Below, in pieces: positions 16,774-24,829 of a stretch of DNA of 64,000 nt. Each line of letters begins with the position of its first letter. Positions within the stretch are counted from its first letter, which is position 1. The notes under the pieces were generated by a model, which saw nothing but the letters and a program-made list of their open reading frames with translations, searched no databases and was not told where the DNA came from. Position numbers and translations under genes: made by a program. The DNA is from JAIBAJ01 sp965284645. GTDB lineage: Bacteria > Bacteroidota > Bacteroidia > JAIBAJ01. The stretch lies in the NCBI GenBank assembly GCA_965284645.1, contig OZ260106.1, positions 4,154,001 through 4,218,000 on the forward strand, given 5' to 3'.

Positions 16774-17955
16774 ATGAGCTCATCCTTTTTATCCCATTTA
16801 AAAACCGAACTTCAACATATTGAAGAGGCAGGTTTGTTTAAAAAAGAACGCATTATTACTAGTCCTCAAGGTGCTGATATTAAAATTAGTACCGGACAAG
16901 AGGTGATTAACTTTTGCGCCAATAATTACCTGGGGCTTTCTTCCCATCCTCGCGTATTGGAGGCAGCCAAACTTGCCCTCGAAAGTCATGGTTTTGGCAT
17001 GAGCAGTGTGCGATTTATTTGTGGAACCCAAGACATTCACAAGGAACTTGAAGAGAAGATTTCGAGCTTTTTAGGTTTGGAAGACACCATTCTCTATGCA
17101 GCAGCATTCGATGCAAATGGAGGTGTATTTGAACCACTTTTTGGAGAAGAAGATGCCATTATCAGTGACGAACTCAATCATGCTAGTATTATTGATGGGG
17201 TGAGACTTTGTAAAGCCAAACGGTTCAGGTATAAAAACAATGACATGAACGACTTGGAAACCCAATTGAAAGCGGCAGACGGTTGTCGGTTTAAAATTGT
17301 GGTAACTGATGGCGTTTTCAGTATGGACGGCTATATCGCTCAATTGGATAAAATTAGAGAATTAGCTGATAAATATGGTGCTTTGGTGATGACCGATGAA
17401 TGCCATGCCTTGGGATTTTTAGGTGCCACTGGCCGAGGTACCCCAGAGCATTGTGGAGTTCATGGCAAAATTGATATTGTAACGGGAACCTTAGGCAAAG
17501 CATTGGGAGGCGCTATGGGCGGATTTACATCGGGTAAAAAGGAAGTAATTGCCATGCTTCGCCAACGTTCCAGACCGTATTTGTTTTCCAATTCACTCGC
17601 ACCTTCGATTGTTGGAGCTAGTATCGCTGTTATGGATATGTTGAATGAAACGACTAGCCTTCGCGATAAAGTAATGAATAATGCCTTGTATTTCCGTAAA
17701 GGAATGACCGAGGCAGGTTTCGATATTAACCCTGGAATCCACCCGATTACACCTGTAATGCTTTACGATGCCAAACTGGCCCAAGTATTTGCTGAAAAAC
17801 TTTTGGCAGAAGGCATTTATGTTATAGGTTTCTTCTACCCTGTGGTACCCAAAGAAAAAGCCCGAATTCGGGTGCAAATTTCAGCGGCCCACGAAAAACA
17901 TCACTTAGATAAAGCCATCGCCGCCTTTACCAAGGTAGGTAAGGAACTCCTATAA
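16774..17955 (+). CDS. kbl: Glycine C-acetyltransferase (2-amino-3-ketobutyrate CoA ligase)
   Basis: A 393-residue PLP enzyme of the alpha-oxoamine synthase family. It reads through the family landmarks NFCANNYLGLSSHPRV, FGMSSVRFICGTQDIHKELE, SDELNHASIIDGVRLCKAKR, TDGVFSMDGYIAQL, the PLP-binding TDECHALGFLG, and the Schiff-base lysine in TGTLGKALGGAMGG. It cleaves 2-amino-3-ketobutyrate with CoA to give glycine and acetyl-CoA in threonine catabolism; the partner threonine dehydrogenase is not in the window. A near-match promoter (CACCTTTG, 16749-16756) lies 17 bp upstream. engB follows with no gap, suggesting one transcript. Confidence 0.93.
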   Translation: MSSSFLSHLKTELQHIEEAGLFKKERIITSPQGADIKISTGQEVINFCANNYLGLSSHPRVLEAAKLALESHGFGMSSVRFICGTQDIHKELEEKISSFLGLEDTILYAAAFDANGGVFEPLFGEEDAIISDELNHASIIDGVRLCKAKRFRYKNNDMNDLETQLKAADGCRFKIVVTDGVFSMDGYIAQLDKIRELADKYGALVMTDECHALGFLGATGRGTPEHCGVHGKIDIVTGTLGKALGGAMGGFTSGKKEVIAMLRQRSRPYLFSNSLAPSIVGASIAVMDMLNETTSLRDKVMNNALYFRKGMTEAGFDINPGIHPITPVMLYDAKLAQVFAEKLLAEGIYVIGFFYPVVPKEKARIRVQISAAHEKHHLDKAIAAFTKVGKELL

Positions 17956-18540
17956 ATGAAAATCACATCCGCCAAATTTATCTCGAGTGTAGCATCCCTA
18001 AAAGCCTGTCCAACAACAGGTCTGCAGGAATACGCTTTTATCGGTCGAAGCAATGTAGGCAAATCGTCCCTAATCAATGCCCTGCTCAACCGTAAAAATT
18101 TGGCAAAAACCAGCCAACGACCTGGTAAAACCCAAACCATTAATCATTTTCTGGTAAATGAAACTTTTTACCTAGTAGACTTACCCGGCTATGGCTATGC
18201 CAAGATTAGAGTTGAAAACCAAAGCCATTGGGAAAAGTTTGTTAATGATTATATTTTAAAAAGAGAAGAAATGCAGCAGCTGTTTGTTCTGGTCGACAGC
18301 AACATTCCTCCTCAAAAAATGGATTTGGAATTCATAAATTTCTTGGGAATTAACCAAGTCCCTTTTTCAATTGTGCTGACAAAATGCGATAGAATAAGTA
18401 AAAATCAAATCGCAAAAAGCCAAAAAGCATTGGAAACCGAAATGCTAAAATATTGGGAAGAACTCCCGAAAATTACTGCTGTTTCATCGGAGAAGCGAAC
18501 TGGGTTGGAAGAGCTTTGGAACCAAATGGAAGGCAAATAA
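17956..18540 (+). CDS. engB: Ribosome biogenesis GTPase EngB/YihA
   Basis: A 194-residue TRAFAC-class GTPase. G1 is GRSNVGKSSL (about residues 30-39), G3 is DLPGYGYA, G4 is TKCD and G5 is AVSSEKRTG; the Switch I threonine lies in TSQRPGKTQTINHF. These are the EngB/YsxC hallmarks. It assists assembly of the large ribosomal subunit and is usually essential. The ATG begins right after the kbl stop codon. Confidence 0.95.
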   Translation: MKITSAKFISSVASLKACPTTGLQEYAFIGRSNVGKSSLINALLNRKNLAKTSQRPGKTQTINHFLVNETFYLVDLPGYGYAKIRVENQSHWEKFVNDYILKREEMQQLFVLVDSNIPPQKMDLEFINFLGINQVPFSIVLTKCDRISKNQIAKSQKALETEMLKYWEELPKITAVSSEKRTGLEELWNQMEGK

Positions 18541-18628
18541 GAATCTTTACTCTTTTACCTTCTATTCATTTATAGCCTAGGATTTTGTCTCCTATTGGAC
18601 TGGCAAAAGTTTTGAACAAGGCTATTTC

Positions 18629-18636
18629 TACTTTTG
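18629..18636 (+). promoter_or_regulatory. -7 promoter box TACTTTTG upstream of the comM-like gene
   Basis: A full TAnnTTTG match 120 bp before the start at 18757. If used it would give a leader of about 115 nt; I see no recognisable riboswitch in that leader. Confidence 0.35.
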
Positions 18637-18756
18637 CACAAAATCCCCTCTTTTCTGGTCCTTTTTTCCAAATAAAGTTAAGACTTCCCTCAAGTATCAC
18701 TAGGTGGAAGAAATTACCCTTTTTTTGCATCCATTATAGTTTATAATTCCTTTTTT

Positions 18757-20301
18757 ATGTTAGTCAAAACTTATGGCAGCACGGTGCATGGTGTAAATGC
18801 CACAACGATTACAGTAGAAGTAAACATAGCAGATGGCGTAAATTTTTCTCTAGTCGGGCTACCCGATTCAGCAGTGAAAGAAAGTCAACAACGCATTCAA
18901 GCGGCCTTAAAAAACAATGGATACCGTATTCCGGGAAAGGCCATTACCGTAAACATGGCGCCTGCTGATTTGCGAAAAGAAGGTTCCGCCTATGATTTAA
19001 CCATTGCCATTGGTATTCTAGCTGCCTCTCAACAAATTAAGGATTCGGAGGTGGGAAAATACATCATTATGGGCGAATTATCCTTGGATGGAGGCCTACA
19101 ACCTATAAAAGGGGTGCTTCCAATTGCCATTCAAGCAAGAAACGAGGGCTTTAAAGGCATGATTCTTCCCCTTACCAATGCCAAAGAAGCAGCCATAGTA
19201 AGCGATTTAGAAGTTTATGGAGCCGAAAACATCATAGAAGTGATCGAATATTTCAATGACGTTCGGGTTTTGGAACGCATCGAAGTAAATACCCGCGAAG
19301 AATTTTATAACCGACAAGCTTTATGGGAAATTGATTTTGCGGATGTGAAAGGTCAAGAAAACATTAAACGAAGCTTAGAAATTGCTGCTTCCGGTGGACA
19401 CAATGTTATTCTTATTGGTCCACCCGGTGCAGGTAAAACCATGTTGGCCAAACGACTGCCTACGATTTTACCTCCCATGACGCTTTTGGAAGCATTGGAA
19501 ACAACCAAAATACATTCGGTGGCCGGAAAAATGACCAAAGGCGAGCAAAGTGGACTGATTTCTACCCGCCCATTTCGAAGTCCGCACCATACGGTTTCTG
19601 ATGTTGCCCTCGTCGGCGGGGGAAGCTTCCCTCAACCAGGTGAGATTTCATTAGCCCACAATGGTGTACTATTTTTGGATGAATTACCTGAATTTAAACG
19701 TCAGGTGCTAGAAGTAATGCGACAGCCTTTGGAAGACCGAATCGTGACCATTTCCAGAGCCAAATTTTCAGTTGACTACCCGGCCAGCTTCATTTTGATT
19801 GCCAGCATGAACCCCTGCCCTTGTGGTTACCACAACCACCCAGAGAAAGAATGCCAATGTGCACCTGGAATTGTTCAACGGTACTTGAACAAAATTTCGG
19901 GACCTTTAATGGATAGAATCGACCTGCACGTGGAAGTGGTGCCCGTTTCATTCAATGAACTAACCATTGAAAGACCAAGTGAAAGAAGTGAATCCATAAG
20001 AAACAGAGTGATTCAGGCCAGAAGCATTCAAGAAGAAAGGTTTAGGGAGCATAAAGGTGTGTATTGCAATGCCCAAATGGGAAGTAAATTGCTGCGCGAA
20101 GTATGCCGAATCGATGAAGCAGGTAAGCAATTGTTGAAGGCCGCAACCGACCGATTGGGTTTATCAGCCAGAGCCTATGATCGAATATTAAAAGTATCAC
20201 GCACCATTGCTGATTTAGACAAGAGTCAACACATACAAGCCCAACATTTGGCTGAGGCCATACAGTTTAGAAGTTTGGACAGAGATAGCTGGGCCGGATG
20301 A
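18757..20301 (+). CDS. comM: YifB/ComM-family Mg-chelatase-like AAA+ ATPase
   Basis: A full-length 514-residue protein. An N-terminal ChlI-like domain (about 20-145, ADGVNFSLVGLPDSAVKESQ) is followed by an AAA+ core with Walker A IGPPGAGKTMLAKRLP (about 219), the RPFRSPHHTVSDVALVGGG loop, and Walker B GVLFLDELPEF. A zinc-finger insertion follows, NPCPCGYHNHPEKECQC, then sensor and lid motifs to QFRSLDRDSW. ComM from naturally competent bacteria is a hexameric helicase that drives branch migration during transformation. Whether this organism is competent is unknown. No neighbour suggests a competence operon. Confidence 0.92.
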   Translation: MLVKTYGSTVHGVNATTITVEVNIADGVNFSLVGLPDSAVKESQQRIQAALKNNGYRIPGKAITVNMAPADLRKEGSAYDLTIAIGILAASQQIKDSEVGKYIIMGELSLDGGLQPIKGVLPIAIQARNEGFKGMILPLTNAKEAAIVSDLEVYGAENIIEVIEYFNDVRVLERIEVNTREEFYNRQALWEIDFADVKGQENIKRSLEIAASGGHNVILIGPPGAGKTMLAKRLPTILPPMTLLEALETTKIHSVAGKMTKGEQSGLISTRPFRSPHHTVSDVALVGGGSFPQPGEISLAHNGVLFLDELPEFKRQVLEVMRQPLEDRIVTISRAKFSVDYPASFILIASMNPCPCGYHNHPEKECQCAPGIVQRYLNKISGPLMDRIDLHVEVVPVSFNELTIERPSERSESIRNRVIQARSIQEERFREHKGVYCNAQMGSKLLREVCRIDEAGKQLLKAATDRLGLSARAYDRILKVSRTIADLDKSQHIQAQHLAEAIQFRSLDRDSWAG

Positions 20302-20440
20302 GTAAAATTAGATGCCGATTTACCGAACAAAACATGAAATTCACCTCTAAGTTTTAAAATAACGATATCTGACAAGTCGGGGTAACTTCTGGAAAACTGA
20401 ATCAAAGGCTATTAGGAACTATAACAAATGAACAGAAAAA

Positions 20441-20659
20441 CTACCTACTAGAATACTTTGTTTTCCAACCTTTCCAAAGGCAACGATAGCAAACAAATGA
20501 CTCTATCCGGAGCAAACCAAAGGTAAACAAATTGGCAATTTTAACAACTAAGGATGATTTTCTTTTAGACAAAGATGCACCACAACGAGAACAGTTTGGA
20601 CGACTTCTATTCAATACTTTAACTTTCAAAACGAGTAAAATTATTTTCATTAAGTTCAC
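20441..20659 (-). CDS. Small cysteine-rich protein, possible zinc ribbon
   Basis: 72 residues, strongly basic, with two paired-cysteine knuckles, CSRCGAS near residue 22 and CYRCLWKGW near residue 57, spaced as in a zinc ribbon. I do not recognise the family. The regular cysteine spacing is the main reason to think it is real; no promoter was found. It stands alone between two plus-strand genes. Confidence 0.45.
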   Translation of the reverse strand: MNLMKIILLVLKVKVLNRSRPNCSRCGASLSKRKSSLVVKIANLFTFGLLRIESFVCYRCLWKGWKTKYSSR

Positions 20660-20856
20660 AATTCCATAACTTCCTACCTAATTTTTTTCTGACTATTTTG
20701 AGAAATTTCCTTAAATTATTTCTTGGCTTAAATTGTTATTTTTTAGGTTAAATCTGCGAAATTCAATTTACCTAATAAAAAAACATACACCTAGAAGATC
20801 AATTTTTGAAAATAAAAAGTGGTCTTTCATAAATTATTCCCATTATTGACAAAAAT

Positions 20857-22359
20857 TTGGCCTTGTTCTCAACTGAAGAAAATATCCGTTTGATTTTTGG
20901 CCTGAAAATCAAACAACTGCGAAGCGAAAAAGGGTTGCAACAAAACGACCTCGCCCGCCTTACTGAAAGTTCGGTTTCTTATGTCAATGAAATCGAGAAA
21001 GGAAAAAAATTCCCTAAACCGGATAAAATCCTGATGCTGGCAAAGGCCTTAGGCGTAGCCTACGACGATTTGGTGTCCCTAAAAATGGACAATAACCTTT
21101 CGCCAATTAGCCAAATCTTGGAATCGCCCATCATGCGCGAAGTTCCTTTGGACTTATTTGGAATCGACAAAGGCAAACTCATCGAACTTATTTCCCGTGC
21201 CCCAGCCAAAATCAATGCCTTTATTTCCACTATCATTGAAATTGCCCGGAATTACAACCTAACTCAGGAACATTTCTATTTTGCGGCCCTCCGATCCTAC
21301 CAAGAAATGCACGAAAACTATTTCGAGGATTTAGAACAAGAAGCCGAAAAGTTTTCACTTTCCCATAAGCTTTCACCTGATCTTCCAATCAAGTCGGAAG
21401 CCCTAAAAAACATACTAATCCAAGAATTCAACTATACCATTCGGAGTTTACCCAACGAAAAAAGTCCGGTACTCACCCCAATCCGTTCGATTTTTCTCCC
21501 CGAAACAAAAACACTTCTTATAAACGACCAATTGGCCGATACCCAAAAAGCCTTTATCTATGGCAAAGAATTGGGCTACAACCAAATGCAACTTTCGGAA
21601 CGTGCCTTTGTTACCCCTTGGCAAAAAGCCGGGACTTTCGAGCAGGTTTTGGCCAACATGAAAGCCAGCTATTTCGCCGGAGCCTTGATGATTCCAAGGG
21701 CTCAGATTATTGCCGACCTGCATTTATTCTTTAACAATGCTGAATGGAGGCCTGAACTTTTCCTTCGTCTCCTCGAGAAATACAATTCTTCCCCCGAAAT
21801 GTTCATGCACCGCCTCACCAATATTATCCCGGCGCATTTCGGACTAAAAAACCTCTTCTTCCTTCGCTTCAATTATACCTCGGGCATCGACGATTTTGAT
21901 CTCACCAAAGAGCTGCATTTAACCCAACTACATAATCCACACGCCAATCAAAACGACGAGACTTATTGTCGACGCTGGTTAGCCATCCGCATGTTTGGCG
22001 ACCTGGAAAAGCAAAAGGCTGATGGTGGCCCCAAAACGGCCGTGGCAGGCGTACAACGTTCTCAATTCGAAGCCTCAGGGAATGAATATTTCAACTTTAC
22101 CTTGGCGAGGTGGTTGGGCCGTACACCTGAAAAAGGACTTTCGGTAACTATTGGCTTTTTGATTAACAACGAGTTCAAAAAGAAAGTCCGGTTCTGGAAT
22201 TCCCCATCCGTTCCGGTTAGGGTGGTAAACCAAACCTGTCAACGTTGTGGCATATTGGATTGCAAGGAAAGAGGTTCCGAACCAACCGTACTCAGCGAGC
22301 AACAGCAGCAAATTGCTTTGGAAGCAGAAATTTCAGAATTGAGAGGAAAACGCTCGTAA
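20857..22359 (+). CDS. XRE/ScfR-type short-chain fatty acyl transcriptional regulator
   Basis: About 500 residues. An N-terminal Cro/CI helix-turn-helix (about residues 15-65, LRSEKGLQQNDLARLTESS... YVNEIEKGKKFPKPDKI) is followed by a long region like the degenerate IrrE/peptidase part of RamB-type regulators. Its C-terminus matches the ScfR end: CQRCGILDCKERGSEP, a cysteine cluster. RamB and PrpR-like members regulate acetate or propionate metabolism in response to acyl-CoA levels; the target here is unknown. The start is uncertain: only TTG codons (20857, 20863, 20890) precede the HTH. The gamma carbonic anhydrase gene follows by 9 bp. Confidence 0.8.
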   Translation: MALFSTEENIRLIFGLKIKQLRSEKGLQQNDLARLTESSVSYVNEIEKGKKFPKPDKILMLAKALGVAYDDLVSLKMDNNLSPISQILESPIMREVPLDLFGIDKGKLIELISRAPAKINAFISTIIEIARNYNLTQEHFYFAALRSYQEMHENYFEDLEQEAEKFSLSHKLSPDLPIKSEALKNILIQEFNYTIRSLPNEKSPVLTPIRSIFLPETKTLLINDQLADTQKAFIYGKELGYNQMQLSERAFVTPWQKAGTFEQVLANMKASYFAGALMIPRAQIIADLHLFFNNAEWRPELFLRLLEKYNSSPEMFMHRLTNIIPAHFGLKNLFFLRFNYTSGIDDFDLTKELHLTQLHNPHANQNDETYCRRWLAIRMFGDLEKQKADGGPKTAVAGVQRSQFEASGNEYFNFTLARWLGRTPEKGLSVTIGFLINNEFKKKVRFWNSPSVPVRVVNQTCQRCGILDCKERGSEPTVLSEQQQQIALEAEISELRGKRS

Positions 22360-22368
22360 ACTTGCGGC

Positions 22369-22887
22369 ATGGCTTTGATTTTACCAGTTAAGGGGATTTC
22401 ACCCCGCTTTGGAAACAATATATTTTTGGCACCTAACTCTACAGTGGTAGGCGATGTAAGCATGGGCGACGATTGCAGTGTATGGTTCAATGCCGTAGTC
22501 CGAGGTGATGTACATTGGATTAAAATGGGCAACAAGGTGAATATTCAGGATGGAGCCGTTATCCATTGTACCTATCAAAAAGCCCCAACAACTATTGGCA
22601 ACAACGTTTCCATTGGGCACAATGCCTTGGTGCATGGTTGTACTTTGGAAGACAATGTACTCATTGGAATGGGTGCCATAGTGATGGACAATTGTGTGGT
22701 GGAGCGCAATAGCATTGTGGCGGCAGGAGCGGTTTTGTTGGAAAACACAAGGGTTGAAAGCGGTTCGATTTATGCTGGGGTGCCGGCCAAAAAAGTGAAG
22801 CAATTAAGTCCCGAACAATTCGAAACACTAAACCAGCGCATTGCCGACAATTATGTAATGTATTCGGGCTGGTTTAAATCAGAATAA
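22369..22887 (+). CDS. Gamma-class carbonic anhydrase family protein
   Basis: A 172-residue left-handed beta-helix (hexapeptide repeat) protein, with repeated turns such as NSTVVGDVSMGDDCSVWFNA, VVRGDVHWIKMG and NVSIGHNALVHGC. The zinc-ligand histidines expected in gamma carbonic anhydrases fit AVIHCTY, SIGHNALVHG (two) and their spacing. It ends with ESGSIYAGVPAKKVKQLSPE, typical of the YrdA/PaaY subgroup. Many of these hydrate CO2 weakly or not at all, so enzyme activity is not certain. It lies directly after the ScfR-type regulator gene, likely one unit. Confidence 0.92.
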   Translation: MALILPVKGISPRFGNNIFLAPNSTVVGDVSMGDDCSVWFNAVVRGDVHWIKMGNKVNIQDGAVIHCTYQKAPTTIGNNVSIGHNALVHGCTLEDNVLIGMGAIVMDNCVVERNSIVAAGAVLLENTRVESGSIYAGVPAKKVKQLSPEQFETLNQRIADNYVMYSGWFKSE

Positions 22888-22957
22888 GCTCTACTCCAAT
22901 TAAACCCAGAAAAAGCAGTAGTTTGGCTCAAAAAGCAAGTTTCTTTTTAGAGGTTTT

Positions 22958-23100
22958 GGCGGGCCCCTTTTCGCCTTAGCATTTGTGAAGAAATCAAATT
23001 TTGTGCATGCGAAAAGGTCACGCTTTCCGCAGTAGTCCTCGGTCTGCTACGTTTCCCTTCGCATCCCTGTGGGCTACTTGCTCCAATCGTTGCCCGGGGC
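22958..23100 (+). repeat. T2 structured repeat, copy c
   Basis: It begins GGCGGGCCCC like copies a and b, but hairpin 1 is a different 9-bp stem: CCTTTTCGC (22966-22974) with GCGAAAAGG (23009-23017). The core GGTCACGCTTTCCGC, the AGTCCTCGG block, a TGTGGGCTA block and the terminal GTTGCCCGGGGC align with the other copies. The left CGGGC can pair with the right GCCCG. Non-coding; it fills most of the gap between two convergent genes. Confidence 0.8.
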
Positions 23101-23139
23101 AGCAGTGCGTTGATAGCGCTTTGGCAAATTATTTAGCCT

Positions 23140-23379
23140 TTATTTAAAATAAAGGCCAACGATAGAAAGCATTATCACTATAAAAAAACCGAAAGTCCAG
23201 CGCAGAAGATCAACTTTGGCTTCAGCAATTTTTGATTGAAGTTCCAAAACAATTGCTTCCTTTTTATTCTCCAAATGGGTGTCGATTTTGGTTTCGATAA
23301 ATTCGGTCATGATTTTGGCATTTGATTCACCGAGCTTTTCTGTCATAGTGCGATAGAGCTCAATTGTAGTAATAGTCAT
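23140..23379 (-). CDS. Small coiled-coil protein with C-terminal membrane anchor
   Basis: 79 residues from ATG 23377-23379. Residues 1-55 are charged and heptad-like (KLGESNAKIMTEFIETKIDT, then EAIVLELQSKIAEAKVDLL), followed by one hydrophobic helix, WTFGFFIVIMLSIVGLYFK, at the very end. This coiled-coil plus tail-anchor layout recalls DUF1640/MCUR1-like small proteins. Function unknown. A promoter box (TATTTTTG) lies 21 bp upstream. Confidence 0.65.
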   Translation of the reverse strand: MTITTIELYRTMTEKLGESNAKIMTEFIETKIDTHLENKKEAIVLELQSKIAEAKVDLLRWTFGFFIVIMLSIVGLYFK

Positions 23380-23399
23380 AATAAATAGTTTATATAACA

Positions 23400-23407
23400 C
23401 AAAAATA
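23400..23407 (-). promoter_or_regulatory. -7 promoter box TATTTTTG
   Basis: A full TAnnTTTG match on the minus strand, 21 bp before the start of the small coiled-coil gene. Confidence 0.4.
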
Positions 23408-23498
23408 AAAAGGCTGAAAAAATGCTTTTTACTGAAATTGATTTTTTTTTCAACAAAAGTCTTGAACTCTAAAAATAGGTATTTGAAAGTTCATTAAA

Positions 23499-23591
23499 AA
23501 CCAGCGTACTCCTTAGAAATTCAAAAACGATTAACCGGCTGTAAATCAATTAGTTTAGATTAACAAGTCCTACTTCTGATAAAATTGGGTT
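23499..23591 (-). repeat. Degenerate short T1 repeat, copy I
   Basis: Read on the minus strand it begins AACCCAATTTTATC and ends near TTTCTAAGGAGTACGCTGG. GATTTACAGCCGGTTAATCG is the clearest T1 stretch. The middle is shortened as in copy D (48052-48145). It lies 42 bp from T2 copy d. Confidence 0.55.
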
Positions 23592-23633
23592 AATCGAAAA
23601 AGGTAAATTTATAACTAAAACCCAGGTTCTTTT

Positions 23634-23783
23634 CCCGGGAAGGGATAGGAACGGAAAGCCCACAGCGGACTGGAGCTTTAGCGGAAGGTCGCGAGGACTT
23701 GCAGTGGATAGCCCGACCCGAACGCCCCTGCACCAAAAATAAATTCTGGCGGAAAAGGTTATGGGGCGGTAGGGAGCCCGCCA
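23634..23783 (-). repeat. T2 structured repeat, copy d
   Basis: In minus-strand sense it begins GGCGGGCTCCC. Hairpin 1 pairs CGCCCC with GGGGCG (positions 23763-23768 and 23723-23728). It then continues GGTCGGGCTATCCACTGCAA, GTCCTCGCG and TGTGGGCTTTCCGTTCC to CCCGGG. The core is nearly identical to copy e. It lies between two minus-strand genes; no coding frame is convincing. Confidence 0.8.
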
Positions 23784-23802
23784 AACAATAAAAATAATAA
23801 AA

Positions 23803-24564
23803 TCAAACAGTTTGTTTACTCAACCAGGCATCTAAAAGTGCATTGAACTGCTGAGGCTGCTCCATCATGGGTGCATGACCGCATTCGTCGATCCAGAAAA
23901 GCTCGTTGTTGGGAAGCAATTTGTGGAAATCTTCGGCTACATCGGGAGGCGTAATATTGTCTTGCTTGCCCCAAATCAAACAAACCGGACATTGGATGGT
24001 ATGCAATTCCTCCGTCATGTTGTGGCGAATGGCCGATTTAGCCAAAGCCAGGATGCGCACCAACTTTTCGCGGTCGTTTACCAAACCGAATACCTCGTCG
24101 ACCAACTCATCGCTGGCATGTTTAGGATCAAAAAAAGTATAGGCTACGCGGTCACGAATAAAAGATTTATCCTCACGACGTGGAAAAGAACCACCAAAAG
24201 CATTTTCGTAAAGACCAGAACTTCCCGTCAAAATCAATAGATTTACCTTGTGCAAATTGGCAACTGTATATACCAAACCCACGTGTCCACCAAGGGAGTT
24301 GCCTAGCAAATTGACCTTTTCCAAACCTTTGAAATCGATAAATTCTTTGATAAAGGCAGCCAAAGATTTTACATTCGTTTCGTCGACAGGTAATTCGTAA
24401 ATAGGCATCAAAGGAATGATGACGCGGAATTTACCGGAGAAATGGTTGAACAGATCGGAGAAATTGCTCAATGCCCCAAATAATCCATGCAAGGAAATAA
24501 GTACTGGACCTTGGCCTTTTTCGATGTATTTAAATTTTCCTTCTTGCTTAATTTCGGGGTTCAT
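23803..24564 (-). CDS. Alpha/beta-fold hydrolase
   Basis: 253 residues with the alpha/beta-hydrolase pattern: oxyanion region ISLHGLFGALSNF near residue 27, nucleophile elbow LLGNSLGGHVGL (serine near 97), and a late aspartate/histidine pair in IWGKQDNITPPD and DECGHAPMMEQPQQF. Substrate not predictable. I start at ATG 24562-24564. A TTG three codons upstream is the end of its TACCTTTG promoter box. No signal peptide. Stand-alone gene with a direct-repeat pair just upstream. Confidence 0.88.
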   Translation of the reverse strand: MNPEIKQEGKFKYIEKGQGPVLISLHGLFGALSNFSDLFNHFSGKFRVIIPLMPIYELPVDETNVKSLAAFIKEFIDFKGLEKVNLLGNSLGGHVGLVYTVANLHKVNLLILTGSSGLYENAFGGSFPRREDKSFIRDRVAYTFFDPKHASDELVDEVFGLVNDREKLVRILALAKSAIRHNMTEELHTIQCPVCLIWGKQDNITPPDVAEDFHKLLPNNELFWIDECGHAPMMEQPQQFNALLDAWLSKQTV

Positions 24565-24570
24565 TGGGTG

Positions 24571-24578
24571 CAAAGGTA
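24571..24578 (-). promoter_or_regulatory. -7 promoter box TACCTTTG of the alpha/beta hydrolase
   Basis: A full TAnnTTTG match whose last base is 7 bp from the ATG, so the mRNA would have almost no 5' leader. Confidence 0.5.
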
Positions 24579-24588
24579 AAAAAAGGAG

Positions 24589-24622
24589 AAGGCAAAGTGC
24601 GGTTTAGTCCAAGGCAAAGTGC
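24589..24622. promoter_or_regulatory. Pair of direct 12-bp repeats upstream of the hydrolase promoter
   Basis: AAGGCAAAGTGC occurs at 24589-24600 and again at 24611-24622, a period of 22 bp or about two helical turns, immediately upstream of the TACCTTTG box. This spacing suits a regulator binding on one face of the DNA. No regulator is identified. Confidence 0.35.
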
Positions 24623-24829
24623 AAAAAGTTGTGAAGATTCCCCCAAAAACAAGCGCTAAACCATTGATTTTAAAGGCCGAATAAGTGATATTGCTGGATC
24701 AAACACGCGTTTGCTTTCATGGGTAAAAAAAGCTTAGATTTTAACATAATTTCCATAAAATTAAATTCTTAAAAAGTCCATCAGTTCTAGGAATTAGAAT
24801 ATTTTAGCCCATCAATAAATCATAACGGC

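Noticed and set aside
18637..18756. Riboswitch or small RNA upstream of the comM-like gene
   Set aside because: A promoter box is present, but I could not find a conserved RNA fold or a terminator in the leader.
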